This document shows, piece by piece, positions 34,160-43,313 of a stretch of 64,000 nucleotides of DNA. Origin of the DNA: Gemmatimonadota bacterium. Lineage in GTDB: Bacteria > Gemmatimonadota > Gemmatimonadetes > Gemmatimonadales > GWC2-71-9. Numbering within the stretch: the stretch's first letter is position 1; each line of letters begins with the position of its first letter. The position numbers and the translations under genes were made by a program. The stretch lies in assembly GCA_016874005.1 (NCBI GenBank), contig VGVQ01000009.1, positions 1 to 64,000 of the forward strand, in the 5' to 3' direction. Under the pieces are notes generated by a model. The model saw only the letters and a program-made list of their open reading frames with translations. It was not told where the DNA came from and did no database searches.

Positions 34160-35788
34160 TCAGGCCACGGCATACAGCTCGGTCACATCGCGACCGCCAG
34201 GCCGACTCATCAGCCGGAACTCATCGGGGTTGATGGTGGGGTCGTCGCGGATCTCGACGTCGATTCCCGCAGCCTTGACCAGGCCGCCAATGAGCTTGGG
34301 CTCCTCTTCGCGGAGGTACAGTACGACGTCCGGATGGGTCCGGACACAGACCACCCGTTCCCGTCGCTCCAAAGCGCAGCGCTTGATCGAACGCTCGATC
34401 CGGCGGACGACGACCTCGGGCGTGAAGACCCGGCCAGAACCGTGGCATTGGGGACACTCCATGGTCATCGAGGCCCAGAGGGATGATCGCACCCGCTGCC
34501 TGGTCATCTCGACCAGGCCGAGGTCGGAGACGGCCAGCGCCTTGGTCCGGGCCCGATCCCTACCGAGGTGGGTTCGAAGCTCCTGGAGCACTCGGTCACG
34601 GTTTCCGCGGGACTCCATGTCGATGAAGTCGCAGACGATGATTCCACCCAAGTCTCGGAGCCGGAGCTGGCGGGCGATTTCCCGGGCGGCATCGAGATTG
34701 GTCTTGAGGATCGTCTTCTCGGGGTCCTTCTTGCCGGTGTAGCGCCCGGTGTTCACGTCGATCGACACCAGGGCTTCAGTGGGCTGGATGACGAGCGAGC
34801 CGCCGCTCGGCAGGTCGACGCGCGGCTTGAACAGCTTCTTGATCTCCGCCTCGACCTCGAACTTGTCGAACAGCGGAATCGGGTCGTCGTACTCCTGGAC
34901 TCGACTCAAGAGCTCCGGATCGACCTGCTCGAGGTACTGGGCCACCTCTCGATGGAGGTCCTTCGAGTCGACCCAGAGGGCATCGACCTTGTCCGAGAAG
35001 ACGTCCCGGATCAGCCCGCGGGTGAGGCTCGCCTCTCGTTGCAGCAGCGCCGGCGCCCGGCGAACGTAGAACTGCTTCTTTTTGACCCGACGCCACTGCG
35101 CCAGCAGCGAGTCGACTTCCCTCTTGAAGTGATCCTCGGTGACGCCCTCGGCGACGGTGCGCACGATCATGCCACCGGCGTCTTCGGGCAGCAGCCTGGT
35201 CACCATCTCGCGGAGCCGGGCCCGCTGTTCCCGACTATCGATTTTCCGGCTCACCCCCACGCGACTCGCGTAAGGCATATAGACCAAGAATCGGCCTGGC
35301 AGCGAGATCTGGGCGGTTACCCTGCACCCCTTGGTGCTGATCGGTTCCTTGGTGACCTGGACTGGAAGGGTCTGCCCCTTTTTGAGAATCTCGCCGATAT
35401 CCGGGAGCGCTTTTCGGCCGGAGACCTCCCGCTGGCGGGGCTCGCCGTTCCCCTTGGCCTTGCGGTTCCCGAGCGACTCGGCGGCCTGGGCAGCCGAGGC
35501 TTCGGCCTGATCCGGGACTTCGTCCGCGTCGTCGGGCTCGCTCGGGTCTTCGTCTTCGTCAGGCTCGAGGAGATCCGAGGCGTGCAGGAAGGCGCTCTTC
35601 TCGAGCCCGATATCCACGAAGGCCGCCTGAATTCCTGGGAGTACCGCCTCGACGCGGCCCAAGTAGATGTCGCCCACGATCCGCCGCCGATCGGGGCGGT
35701 CCACCATGAGTTCGGCCAGGCGGCCGTCCTCGAGAATGGCCACCCGCGATTCCCGGGGGCCACTGCTGATGAGAATTTCGCGCTTCAC
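34160..35788 (-). CDS. rng: Ribonuclease G/E family endoribonuclease
   Basis: Single-strand-specific RNase for rRNA processing and mRNA decay. The S1 RNA-binding domain starts at residue 38 (VGDIYLGRVEAVLPGIQAAF) and is split by an acidic, low-complexity insertion at residues 74-128 before continuing. Catalytic Asp344 (SIDVNTGRYTG) and the DFIDM aspartates near 387-390 bind Mg. The zinc-link CPQC (Cys445, Cys448) supports tetramer formation. There is no RNase E-type C-terminal scaffold, so RNase G is the better name. GTG start with GGAAGGA upstream. A leader of about 325 bases is likely. Confidence 0.94.
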   Translation of the reverse strand: MKREILISSGPRESRVAILEDGRLAELMVDRPDRRRIVGDIYLGRVEAVLPGIQAAFVDIGLEKSAFLHASDLLEPDEDEDPSEPDDADEVPDQAEASAAQAAESLGNRKAKGNGEPRQREVSGRKALPDIGEILKKGQTLPVQVTKEPISTKGCRVTAQISLPGRFLVYMPYASRVGVSRKIDSREQRARLREMVTRLLPEDAGGMIVRTVAEGVTEDHFKREVDSLLAQWRRVKKKQFYVRRAPALLQREASLTRGLIRDVFSDKVDALWVDSKDLHREVAQYLEQVDPELLSRVQEYDDPIPLFDKFEVEAEIKKLFKPRVDLPSGGSLVIQPTEALVSIDVNTGRYTGKKDPEKTILKTNLDAAREIARQLRLRDLGGIIVCDFIDMESRGNRDRVLQELRTHLGRDRARTKALAVSDLGLVEMTRQRVRSSLWASMTMECPQCHGSGRVFTPEVVVRRIERSIKRCALERRERVVCVRTHPDVVLYLREEEPKLIGGLVKAAGIDVEIRDDPTINPDEFRLMSRPGGRDVTELYAVA

Positions 35789-36163
35789 GCGAGACGTCCT
35801 TCCGATGGTTGACCGGGCGGTACCTCGACCCGGTTCGATCAGTTCTTCCGGCTCGGAACCCGGACCGCCGCGGACCTCGAATGCCTGAAGGCCGGGTTCG
35901 CCGCCGGCCCGGCGGCGAGGTCGTTGCCTCGGTGCCGGGTCGGGCGGTACACGGTCCTATCGCGGGAGGCATCCGGAAGAGCCCGCACGAAGGCGGCGTG
36001 GCGCGCCGTGGGAGGAAGAAACGGGAGTGGATCCAGCGAATCAGAGCGACCGCCGAATGGAACCAGTTCAGCCACAGCTGGCTCCGTGAAGCACGGCTCA
36101 GGATCGGTCGCATGGGCTAAAGATAGGAACGATGGGCGCTTACGGGCAAATCCCCGACCGGCT
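35789..36163 (-). other. Gene-free stretch, probable long 5' leader of rng
   Basis: 375 bases between the acyl-CoA dehydrogenase stop and the RNase G start. Short frames exist on both strands (up to about 100 codons), but none has family similarity, a good ribosome site or normal composition. A candidate promoter lies at its upstream end, which would make most of the stretch an untranslated leader. E. coli rne has a comparable leader used for autoregulation; whether this one works that way is unknown. Confidence 0.5.
36120..36149 (-). promoter_or_regulatory. Candidate promoter of rng
   Basis: TTGCCC (36144-36149) and TATCTT (36120-36125) on the minus strand with an 18-base spacer, just past the acyl-CoA dehydrogenase gene. 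Predicted start near 36113. Confidence 0.5.
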
Positions 36164-37384
36164 TCAGCCGTCGACCACCTTGCCCAGGATCTGTCGAGCG
36201 ATGACTAGTCGCTGGATTTCGCTGGTGCCCTCGCCGATTTCGCAGACTTTGGCGTCCCGCATCATCCGCTCGACCGGATAGTCTGCCGTGTAGCCGTAGC
36301 CCCCGAAAACCTGGACCGCCTGCGTTGTCGCCCGCATCGCCAGCTCGGAGCAGAACAGCTTGGCCATGGCGGCCTCTTTCTTGAACGGCCGGCCGGCCTG
36401 CTTCAGGCGAGCGGCCGTATAGAGCAGGTGGGTCCCGGCCTCGATCTCCGTGGCCATGTCGGCGAGCTTGAAACTGATGCCTTGAAAGCTCCCGATGTAG
36501 CGCCCGAACTGCTTTCGGGTGCCGGCATACTCGAGGGCGGCCTGGTAGGCCCCCTCGGCGATTCCGAGAGAAAGGGCCGCGATCCCGATTCGGCCCGCGT
36601 CCAGGGTCTTGAGGAAGTTCACGAAGCCCTCACCACGGGCCCCGAGTATGTTCTCCTTGGGGACGATGGCGTTGTCGAAGTGGAGCTCGCGGGTATCGCT
36701 GGCTCGCCAGCCCATCTTGTCTTCTTTCTTCCCCGCCCTGACCCCGCCGATCTTGGGCAGGGCGGCCACATGCCCCACGCCGATCCGGGTGCACTCGTCG
36801 AGGTCGACCGTGTCCTTGGTGACGATGAGGCTGGTGATACCCCGGTGGCCCGACCCCTGATCGGTTCGGGCGGTTACCGAAAAGATCTCGCCCACGCCGG
36901 CGTGAGTGATGAACACCTTGGAACCGTTGAGGACGAAGTGGTCGCCCTTGTCGACGGCGGTCGTGGCGGTGCCCCCGGCATCGCTGCCGGCACCCGGCTC
37001 GGTCAGGCCGAAGCCGCCGAGGACGGTCCCGGACGCGAGGAGCGGGACATACCGCTCCCGCTGGTCCGGGGTTCCGAACTCCACGATTGGGGAGGTGCCA
37101 AGATTGGTATGAGCGGAGATCGTCAGGCCGTGGGACGCGTCGACCTTGGCCATTTCGTGAATGGTGATGTAGTAGGAGATCTGGTCCATCCCAGCCCCGC
37201 CAAGCTCCTCCGGCCACGGGACGCCGAGGAAGCCAAGTTCCCCCATTCGCTTGATATTCTCCCAGGGGAACGTCGAAGTCCGGTCGAGATCGCGGGCGAT
37301 CGGCGCGACGTGGGCTCGGGCGAAGTCGCGGACGGTCTCGCGGACCTGATGGTGGTGGTCGGAGAAATAGAGGGAATCGTCCAT
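36164..37384 (-). CDS. Acyl-CoA dehydrogenase
   Basis: FAD enzyme for the first dehydrogenation of acyl-CoA, 406 residues. The N-terminal helical domain, the FAD-contact stretch [14 protein letters not shown], the ITHAGVG segment and the C-terminal [20 protein letters not shown] are family marks. The catalytic base is the Glu of [12 protein letters not shown]. It is close to short- or branched-chain enzymes (butyryl- or isovaleryl-CoA type), but chain length cannot be fixed. In context with the methylmalonyl-CoA genes it may serve branched-chain amino acid or fatty acid breakdown. It lies 72 bases after the kinase gene. Confidence 0.94.
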   Translation of the reverse strand: MDDSLYFSDHHHQVRETVRDFARAHVAPIARDLDRTSTFPWENIKRMGELGFLGVPWPEELGGAGMDQISYYITIHEMAKVDASHGLTISAHTNLGTSPIVEFGTPDQRERYVPLLASGTVLGGFGLTEPGAGSDAGGTATTAVDKGDHFVLNGSKVFITHAGVGEIFSVTARTDQGSGHRGITSLIVTKDTVDLDECTRIGVGHVAALPKIGGVRAGKKEDKMGWRASDTRELHFDNAIVPKENILGARGEGFVNFLKTLDAGRIGIAALSLGIAEGAYQAALEYAGTRKQFGRYIGSFQGISFKLADMATEIEAGTHLLYTAARLKQAGRPFKKEAAMAKLFCSELAMRATTQAVQVFGGYGYTADYPVERMMRDAKVCEIGEGTSEIQRLVIARQILGKVVDG

Positions 37385-37456
37385 GGACCGTCGATTCAGG
37401 TTGAGGGCGAGAGCCAGCGAAGACGGTAAGATAGCAATCTTCAGGCCCAGGAAGCG

Positions 37457-39439
37457 TCAGCGCTCGATCGCCTCGGCTGCGGCGAGCATCGCCCCGGCGG
37501 TGGGCCAGCGGGCGGCTCGGTCTTTCGCCAAGGCCCGGTCGACGAGCGCCGCGACCGCACCGGACAGTTCGGGCACGACGGAGGCGAAGGATGGGACCGG
37601 TTCCTCGAGATGCCGGGCGATCAGCGCGATGACGTTAGGCGCGTCGTGGACCCGCCGTCCCGACAAGGCCTCGAACATCACGCAACCGGTCGCGTAGATA
37701 TCCACCCGGTGATCCACCTCCTCCCCGAGGAGCTGTTCCGGGGCCATGTAGTCCGGCGATCCGACGACCGAACCGGCGTGGGTCAAGGCGGCATTCTTGC
37801 CGGATTCCGCGAGCCGGGCGATGCCGAAGTCCATCACTTTGACCACGCCGGTGGGATCGACCAGCAGGTTGCCGGGCTTGATGTCGCGATGAATCACGCC
37901 TGCCTCGTGGGCCACTTCGAGGGCCCGAAGCAGCTGCTTGACCACGGTGAGGGCAACGTCCAGCGGCAACCGACCCCGACGGGCGATCAGGCGGTCGAGC
38001 GATGTCCCCTCGGCGTACTCCATGGTGATGAAGTAGATCCCCGCGTGTTCACCGAGATCGTGGGTTCGAACCACATTGCGGTGGGTGATCCGCCGGGCGA
38101 GCCGGATCTCCTGCTTGAACCGCTCGAGAAAGACCGGATCGTTGGCGTGAAGCGCCGGATGGAGCGTCTTGAGCGCGACCGTCTCCGACAGCTCGCGGTC
38201 GAAGGCCCGATAGACCACGCCCATCCCACCGGAGCCGAGATGCTCCCGGAGCTCGTAGCGGCCGGCCAACACCGTCCCGACGTCGAGGGCGCTCAGGGCC
38301 ACGTCCCCGGCACCGGTGGGGGTCGAACCTGCCGGCGGACCGGCGCTGAGGAAGTCGACCAGTCGCTGCTTTTCCTTGAGTTCCGCCACCATTTGCCCGA
38401 ACGCCCGAGTCAGCTCGCCGATTTCATCCCGGGTCACCGGCGGCAGCGGTGCCTCGAAGTCACCCTGCTCGATCCGCCGGGTTGCCGCCACCAGCCCGCG
38501 GACAGGCTTGGTGATCCGAGTTGCCAACCACGCGGACGCCGCCAGCGCGAGGGCGAGGGCGACCACCAGGCTTCCGATCACCGTGTACCGCAGCCGCTCG
38601 AACGGTGCGATCTCCTCGGCCCAGGACCGAAGCCCCACGAAGCCAGCGAGCGGCGTCCCAGCGGCCGAACGCAACACGCCGACACCCCCGACCCAGCGCA
38701 CCCCGTCGCGCTCCACGGTGACCCGCCCCGGCGCGGTATCGGCACCGAGGGCCGCGATCAGATCCGCCGCGACCGAGATCGTGCCGGTGTTGGCGACCGG
38801 GGCTCCAGCCGTGTCGCGAGTGAAGAACAGCACTTCCGAATCGGTGTTGCGCTTGAGGGCAGCCGCGAGGCCGGAATCGACGCCCAGAGCGGCCACCAAG
38901 ATGCCGAGGGGAACGCGGTCGGGACCGAGTCGGAACGGAACGGCCACGGCCTGATAGATCCGCTCGCCCGAATCCGATGGTTCGAGCCAAACCCCCTCGG
39001 TGGAAGCGCCCTGCATCGCCAGGCCGATCAGGGCACCTGGCGACAGGTCGATGCCAACCCGGTCCGGGTGGTCGGACCACGCCTCAAGAATGCCGCCGGC
39101 ATCGGTAATCAGGGCCCAGTCGGCCTCGAGTTGACGGCGTAGCTCGTCGGCCAAGTCGAGAAGGCTGCCGCGGTCGCCGGCGGCCAGCCCCTGCTCGACA
39201 CCAGCGAGGTAGCTGGGAACCGCGGCCAATCGTTCGGCGCCGGCTCGCAGGGCGCGGCTTCGGGCCTCGAGTTTGTCCTGGATCGAGGCTTGGGTCGCGA
39301 TGAGGCTGCGGCCGATCGACCGACCGACCACCTGCCGAGACACCGACTGAATGACGAGGAACGTCACGCCGACCGCGGCCGCGATGGTGAGCCCGGAGAG
39401 CGCGAAGATCCGAAGACCGAGCGGCGAGAGGCGCCCCAC
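37457..39439 (-). CDS. Membrane sensor Ser/Thr protein kinase with HAMP domain
   Basis: 660 residues: membrane helix 9-30, a periplasmic sensor domain of about 250 residues (Cache-like layout, with acidic and aromatic patches), helix 285-307, HAMP linker 305-358 and a C-terminal Hanks-type kinase from residue 393. The kinase has GSGGMGVVYRAFD, the VALK lysine, HRDIKPGNLL and DFGIARL, so it should be active. The order sensor-HAMP-kinase is that of a histidine kinase or chemoreceptor, unlike the PknB layout. GTG start directly abuts the stop of the blue-copper protein gene, with no base between. An octamer copy at 37633-37640 encodes Pro-Asn. Confidence 0.93.
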   Translation of the reverse strand: MGRLSPLGLRIFALSGLTIAAAVGVTFLVIQSVSRQVVGRSIGRSLIATQASIQDKLEARSRALRAGAERLAAVPSYLAGVEQGLAAGDRGSLLDLADELRRQLEADWALITDAGGILEAWSDHPDRVGIDLSPGALIGLAMQGASTEGVWLEPSDSGERIYQAVAVPFRLGPDRVPLGILVAALGVDSGLAAALKRNTDSEVLFFTRDTAGAPVANTGTISVAADLIAALGADTAPGRVTVERDGVRWVGGVGVLRSAAGTPLAGFVGLRSWAEEIAPFERLRYTVIGSLVVALALALAASAWLATRITKPVRGLVAATRRIEQGDFEAPLPPVTRDEIGELTRAFGQMVAELKEKQRLVDFLSAGPPAGSTPTGAGDVALSALDVGTVLAGRYELREHLGSGGMGVVYRAFDRELSETVALKTLHPALHANDPVFLERFKQEIRLARRITHRNVVRTHDLGEHAGIYFITMEYAEGTSLDRLIARRGRLPLDVALTVVKQLLRALEVAHEAGVIHRDIKPGNLLVDPTGVVKVMDFGIARLAESGKNAALTHAGSVVGSPDYMAPEQLLGEEVDHRVDIYATGCVMFEALSGRRVHDAPNVIALIARHLEEPVPSFASVVPELSGAVAALVDRALAKDRAARWPTAGAMLAAAEAIER

Positions 39440-40105
39440 CTAGTAGCGGCGTCCTTCGCTCGGGTACGGCTTGCCGAACTTGTTGAGATGGGCCGTGTGT
39501 CTGTGGCCCGAGGCATCGAGGGCGAGCTCGAGCCCGGTGAGGCCGCCGGCAGCGACCTCGATCTTCCGAGCGGTGTGGCCGCCTCGGTTGTGCCAGGCGG
39601 AGAGGGTGTAGGTCCCCGCCGGAACCCCGCCGAACTCGAAGGTGCCGTCGACCCCGGGCCGGGCAACGAAGGGTGACTCCAAGACGACGACCACCGCCCA
39701 CATCTGGGCGTGCACGTTACAGTAGACCGGGACGATCCCCGGCCGGTCGAACCGGGCGGAACGGGTCTCGCCCCGGCCGTAGAGGCCGAGATCGAAGGGA
39801 GCGTCCGGGGAGACCGAGAAGACGTTGTGGTTGAACGGGTCGTGGTTGGGAAATGCCACCGAGCTTCCCGGCGCGACGACCACGACGCCCGGGATCAGCT
39901 CCTTTTTCCGGGTGGCGATTTCGACCTGGCCGGGCCTGGCGCCCTTGGCCCCTTCGAGCCAGATCACCGCCTCGCTGAGGTCGGGGGCCGACTTGCCGCC
40001 CCGGTCCTTCAGGTTGAGCTTTCCGCGGACGACTCCGGGCTGGCCCATCGCGATCGTCGGCGCCAGGCAAAGGAGCAAGACGAGTCCACACCAACGGGGA
40101 GCCAT
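39440..40105 (-). CDS. Secreted cupredoxin-like blue-copper protein
   Basis: Signal peptide at residues 1-21. Residues 25-142 form a plastocyanin-like domain of the methylamine-utilisation type, with copper ligands His93, Cys129, His132 and Met135 (YCNVHAQM). A small carboxypeptidase-regulatory-like beta domain follows (FEFGGVPAGTYTLSAWHNRGG), and the last 35 residues are basic. Likely a periplasmic electron carrier or copper/redox sensor. It is directly joined to the sensor-kinase gene, which suggests it informs that kinase. Its start codon shares a CATG palindrome with the possible start of the divergent porin gene. Confidence 0.87.
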   Translation of the reverse strand: MAPRWCGLVLLLCLAPTIAMGQPGVVRGKLNLKDRGGKSAPDLSEAVIWLEGAKGARPGQVEIATRKKELIPGVVVVAPGSSVAFPNHDPFNHNVFSVSPDAPFDLGLYGRGETRSARFDRPGIVPVYCNVHAQMWAVVVVLESPFVARPGVDGTFEFGGVPAGTYTLSAWHNRGGHTARKIEVAAGGLTGLELALDASGHRHTAHLNKFGKPYPSEGRRY

Positions 40106-41276
40106 GGTGCCAAACTGTAGCGGCCGGGTCTGGAGGCGTCAACCGATCGTGGTGATGCTGTTGGGACTTTCCCTGATGCCGCCGGCGGCGTTCGGGCAGG
40201 CGACTTCGGAGCTCGATGTCGCGATCCATGGCACCATTCTCACCACGGCCTTCCGTAACAGCGGTCGGTTCAACAACGCCGACGTCCCCACTGTCTCCGC
40301 GCTGGGTCCGGCGGAAACGGCCTTCGGCGCCACGGTCCGGCAGACCCGCCTTCTGGTCAGGGCGCTCCACCCTGCGGTCCTGGGCGGTCGACTCGTTGCC
40401 AAGCTCGAAGCCGACTTCTTTGGCGGGCAGTTCGCCTCGGCGGGTGGGCGGACCCACCCGGTGCTGCGGATTCGGCGGGCCTTCGCCGAGATCCACTGAG
40501 CGGGCGCCACGCTCCTGGTCGGCCAGGAGGCACCCTCGGTTTTCGGGGTGAGCCCCCGGTCCATCGCCTCGTCCGGGTTCCCGCAACTCGCCTCGGCCGG
40601 CAACCTCTGGCTCTGGCTTCCGCAGGCCAGGCTGACGGTGATGACGGGCGACCCGGACCGGCTTCGGGCGGGCGTCGAGGGGAGCATCCTCGCGCCTAAC
40701 GGCGCGGAGCCGGTCGATCCGTTCCTGACGCAGCCGGACCGAGCCGAACTGAGTGGACGGCCGGCTCTCGAGCTCCGCGGGCTGGTGCGGTGGCGAAGCG
40801 CTGGCCGGGATGGGGAGTTCGGAATCGGCGGCCACCTCGGGTGGGTCGGGCCCGACAGCGTACGGCGAACCAGTCGGGCCATCGGCGGATCCGCGGTCGT
40901 TCCGCTCGGTGCCCGGGGGGAACTCAGAGGCGAGCTGTTTCGGGGTCAGGTCCTGGCCGGCTTGGGGGGCGGCGGGATCGGCCAGAACCTGGTCAACCTG
41001 GAACCGGTCGAGACCACTGGCGGATGGATCCAGGGTGTCGTCTTCCCCGCGGCCGCGGTCGAACTCGGCCTCTCGGCCGGGTTCGACGATCCAGAGGACT
41101 CGACGATCGCGCCGAGTGGGCGCCTTCGCAACGCGGTGGTCGCCGCCAATCTCACCTGGCGACCGGCGCCGCTCGTCGTTGGGCTCGAATATCGGCGAAT
41201 CGCGACTCGCTTCCGGGGCGCAACGGCCGCGACCATCGGGCATCATCTAGCATTGGCCCTGGGAGTCGAGTTCTAG
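40104..41276 (+). pseudogene. Outer-membrane porin-like gene interrupted by an in-frame TGA
   Basis: A signal sequence (hydrophobic core IVVMLLGLSLMPPAAFG) and a beta-barrel of about 390 codons. The frame is broken only by TGA at 40497-40499, exactly where related barrels have Trp (IH-stop-AGATLLVGQEAPSVFG); the same frame continues for 259 codons to a normal C-terminus ending LGVEF. So a single TGG to TGA change explains the break. Start is ATG 40104, or GTG/ATG at 40149-40155 behind TGGAGG. Could be a true pseudogene, a sequence error, or read-through. The stop overlaps the recQ stop at CTAG. Confidence 0.75.
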
Positions 41277-43090
41277 CCCGGGGGCTGTCGAGCGACCGCC
41301 TCGAGCAAGGCGGCACCGAACTTCGCGACGAATCGCGACCCGGCCCCGGGAATCCGGCTCAGTTCGGCCAGCGTCGTCGGCCCCGCCTTGGCCACCGAGG
41401 CCAGCGTTTGGAGGGAGGCGACGGTCGCCGCCGGCCGTCCAGTTGCCTTGGCGACCTCCCGACGCCAGTCGGCGAGGGCGACGGGGTGATGGGGCGCTCG
41501 ACCCAGGCCGCCTAACGCTCCGAGCAGACTCGCCCCGATCCGATGGGCCAACTCGGGACCGACCCCCGGCGTCGCGGCCAGGGCCTCGAGGTCCTCGGGC
41601 GGGGCCAACGCCAGCCTGGCCAGGGTCGCGGGCTCGAGCCAGGGCGACCCCCAGGGGCCGGCCCATTGGGCCGCAACGCGACGCAATTCCCGAAGCCTGA
41701 CCACGGCCTGGGGCGGCCAGGCCCCTCGGTGAACCGGCTCGCCGCAGACGTCACACCCGGCGCACCGCGGAATCCGTTCGCCGAAATACTCGAGCAAGGT
41801 GGCCCGGCGACAGTGATGCCTGCTGGCGTAACGTTCCATGGTAGCGAGCCGCTCGAGCGCGGCGACGCGGCGCTGGTGGACCCGGTCCCACCTGGCCCTC
41901 CCCCGTTCGGGCCGAAGCTCGCGTTTGAGCCGTTCCACCGAGGCGATGACCCCGCGAGGGAGCCGGTCCAAGGCCTTGGGGTCCGCCCAGGCCCGCTCGA
42001 CCAGCGCCCGGTCTGGGAAGGTGACCTCGAGTTCTCGCCTCGCGATCGCGCCGTCGCCCGGTCGATGGAGGAGGACGCAACGAGCCGGGGCACCATCTCG
42101 GCCGGCCCGACCGGCCTCCTGGTAGTACGCCTCCGGCGTGGCCGGCAGGTTCCAGTGGACGACCAACCGGACGTTAGGCTTGTCGATTCCCATGCCGAAC
42201 GCGCAGGTCGCGACGACCACATCGAGCCGGTCGGCCAGGAAATCGGCCAGCACGGTTCCCCGCTCCGCCTTGGCCAGGCCGGCGTGATACGGCGCGGCCC
42301 GGAGCCCCCGCCGCGCCAACTCGCGGGTCAGGCCCTCGACGATGTTGCGGGTCGGGGCGTAAACGATTGCCATGGCGTCGTCCCTCGCCACGAGACTCAC
42401 CAGCCGCTCGAGCCGTTCCGGCTCGCTCTTGACGGTCACGACCGCGAAACTCAGGTTGCGTCGATCGAACGACGCCACTTGGAGGGCGTACCCCCCCGTG
42501 GCACCGAGCCCGAGCACCCGAGCGATCGTGGAGCGAACGGCGGGGGTGGCGCTGCCGGTCAGCGCCACCGTCGGCGGCCCGCCGACGGCTCGTCGAAACT
42601 GGCCCAGTCCGAGATAGGCCGGTCGAAAGTCGGGCCCCCACTCGGCGATGCAATGGGCTTCGTCGACGGCCAGCAGGGAGGGCTTGATCCGCCGCTCCTG
42701 GAAATCCCGAACGAGCCGCGGACAACGTTCCGGCGCCAGATAGAGCAGCCGCAGCTCGCCCGAGACCGCCTCCGCCATGACCTGTCTCGAGGCCGCTTCA
42801 GTCAGGAGACTGTTGAGCGCCCGGGCAGGTATCCCTCGGGCCCGGGCCCCGGCGACTTGGTCCTGCATCAACGCCAACAGCGGCGAGACCACCACGGTGA
42901 GACCGCCCAGCACGATGGCCGGGACCTGAAAGCAGATCGACTTGCCGGCCCCAGTCGGCAGGATGGCGAGGGTGTCCTTGCCCGAGAGAATGGAACGAAC
43001 GACCCGTTCCTGCGGGGGACGGAAGGCCTGATAGCCGAAGTGGGTTGCCAGAACGGCGAGGGCGCGGTCGAAGCCGGGGGCGTGGTCCAT
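41273..43090 (-). CDS. recQ: ATP-dependent DNA helicase RecQ
   Basis: 3'-5' helicase for recombination repair, 605 residues. Walker A LPTGAGKS with Lys50, the DEAHCIAEWG box and the helicase C motifs are intact. The RQC zinc site is formed by Cys residues in HHCRRATLLEYFGERIPRC and AGCDVCG. An HRDC domain covers about residues 520-595. Two octamer copies fall inside (41510-41517 and 42172-42179). The start is at the normal N-terminus. It stands alone between the convergent porin gene and the S8 peptidase cluster. Confidence 0.95.
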   Translation of the reverse strand: MDHAPGFDRALAVLATHFGYQAFRPPQERVVRSILSGKDTLAILPTGAGKSICFQVPAIVLGGLTVVVSPLLALMQDQVAGARARGIPARALNSLLTEAASRQVMAEAVSGELRLLYLAPERCPRLVRDFQERRIKPSLLAVDEAHCIAEWGPDFRPAYLGLGQFRRAVGGPPTVALTGSATPAVRSTIARVLGLGATGGYALQVASFDRRNLSFAVVTVKSEPERLERLVSLVARDDAMAIVYAPTRNIVEGLTRELARRGLRAAPYHAGLAKAERGTVLADFLADRLDVVVATCAFGMGIDKPNVRLVVHWNLPATPEAYYQEAGRAGRDGAPARCVLLHRPGDGAIARRELEVTFPDRALVERAWADPKALDRLPRGVIASVERLKRELRPERGRARWDRVHQRRVAALERLATMERYASRHHCRRATLLEYFGERIPRCAGCDVCGEPVHRGAWPPQAVVRLRELRRVAAQWAGPWGSPWLEPATLARLALAPPEDLEALAATPGVGPELAHRIGASLLGALGGLGRAPHHPVALADWRREVAKATGRPAATVASLQTLASVAKAGPTTLAELSRIPGAGSRFVAKFGAALLEAVARQPPG

Positions 43091-43163
43091 CCCACAACCT
43101 GGGCGGCTGAACCGGAGGACCGGTAACCAAAACGCACCGGAGCGGGCGCAGATTGACGCGAGG

Positions 43164-43313
43164 CTAGCGGCCGCGACGATCCCAGAGCCGGATGAGAATG
43201 GAGGCGGCGATCAGTCCGATCGCGAGGCCGGTGAAACGGCGGTCGCCGCGAAGCGCGCCGATTCCGGCCAGGGCGAGCCCGGCCAGCGACAGCGCCAGCC
43301 GAACCCGACTCAT
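43164..43313 (-). CDS. 49-residue membrane protein coupled to the S8 peptidase
   Basis: A very short frame whose ATG overlaps the S8 peptidase stop as ATGA. The product starts MSRVRLALSL and has two hydrophobic segments (about residues 5-20 and 27-41) divided by a LRGDRRF basic turn, then a basic end (RLWDRRGR): a small hairpin inner-membrane protein. Overlap, composition and the membrane pattern support translation, but I know no family. It could serve as an anchor or chaperone for the peptidase, or be incidental. Confidence 0.55.
   Translation of the reverse strand: MSRVRLALSLAGLALAGIGALRGDRRFTGLAIGLIAASILIRLWDRRGR

Noticed and set aside
35839-36075. Minus-strand frame of 78 codons in the same gap
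   Set aside because: Low-complexity composition and no good start signal; overlaps another equally poor frame.
35809-36120. Plus-strand frame of 103 codons between rng and the acyl-CoA dehydrogenase
   Set aside because: The last third looks somewhat protein-like (EWNQFSHSWLREARL), but the start has no ribosome site and no family is apparent. A leader for rng explains the stretch better.
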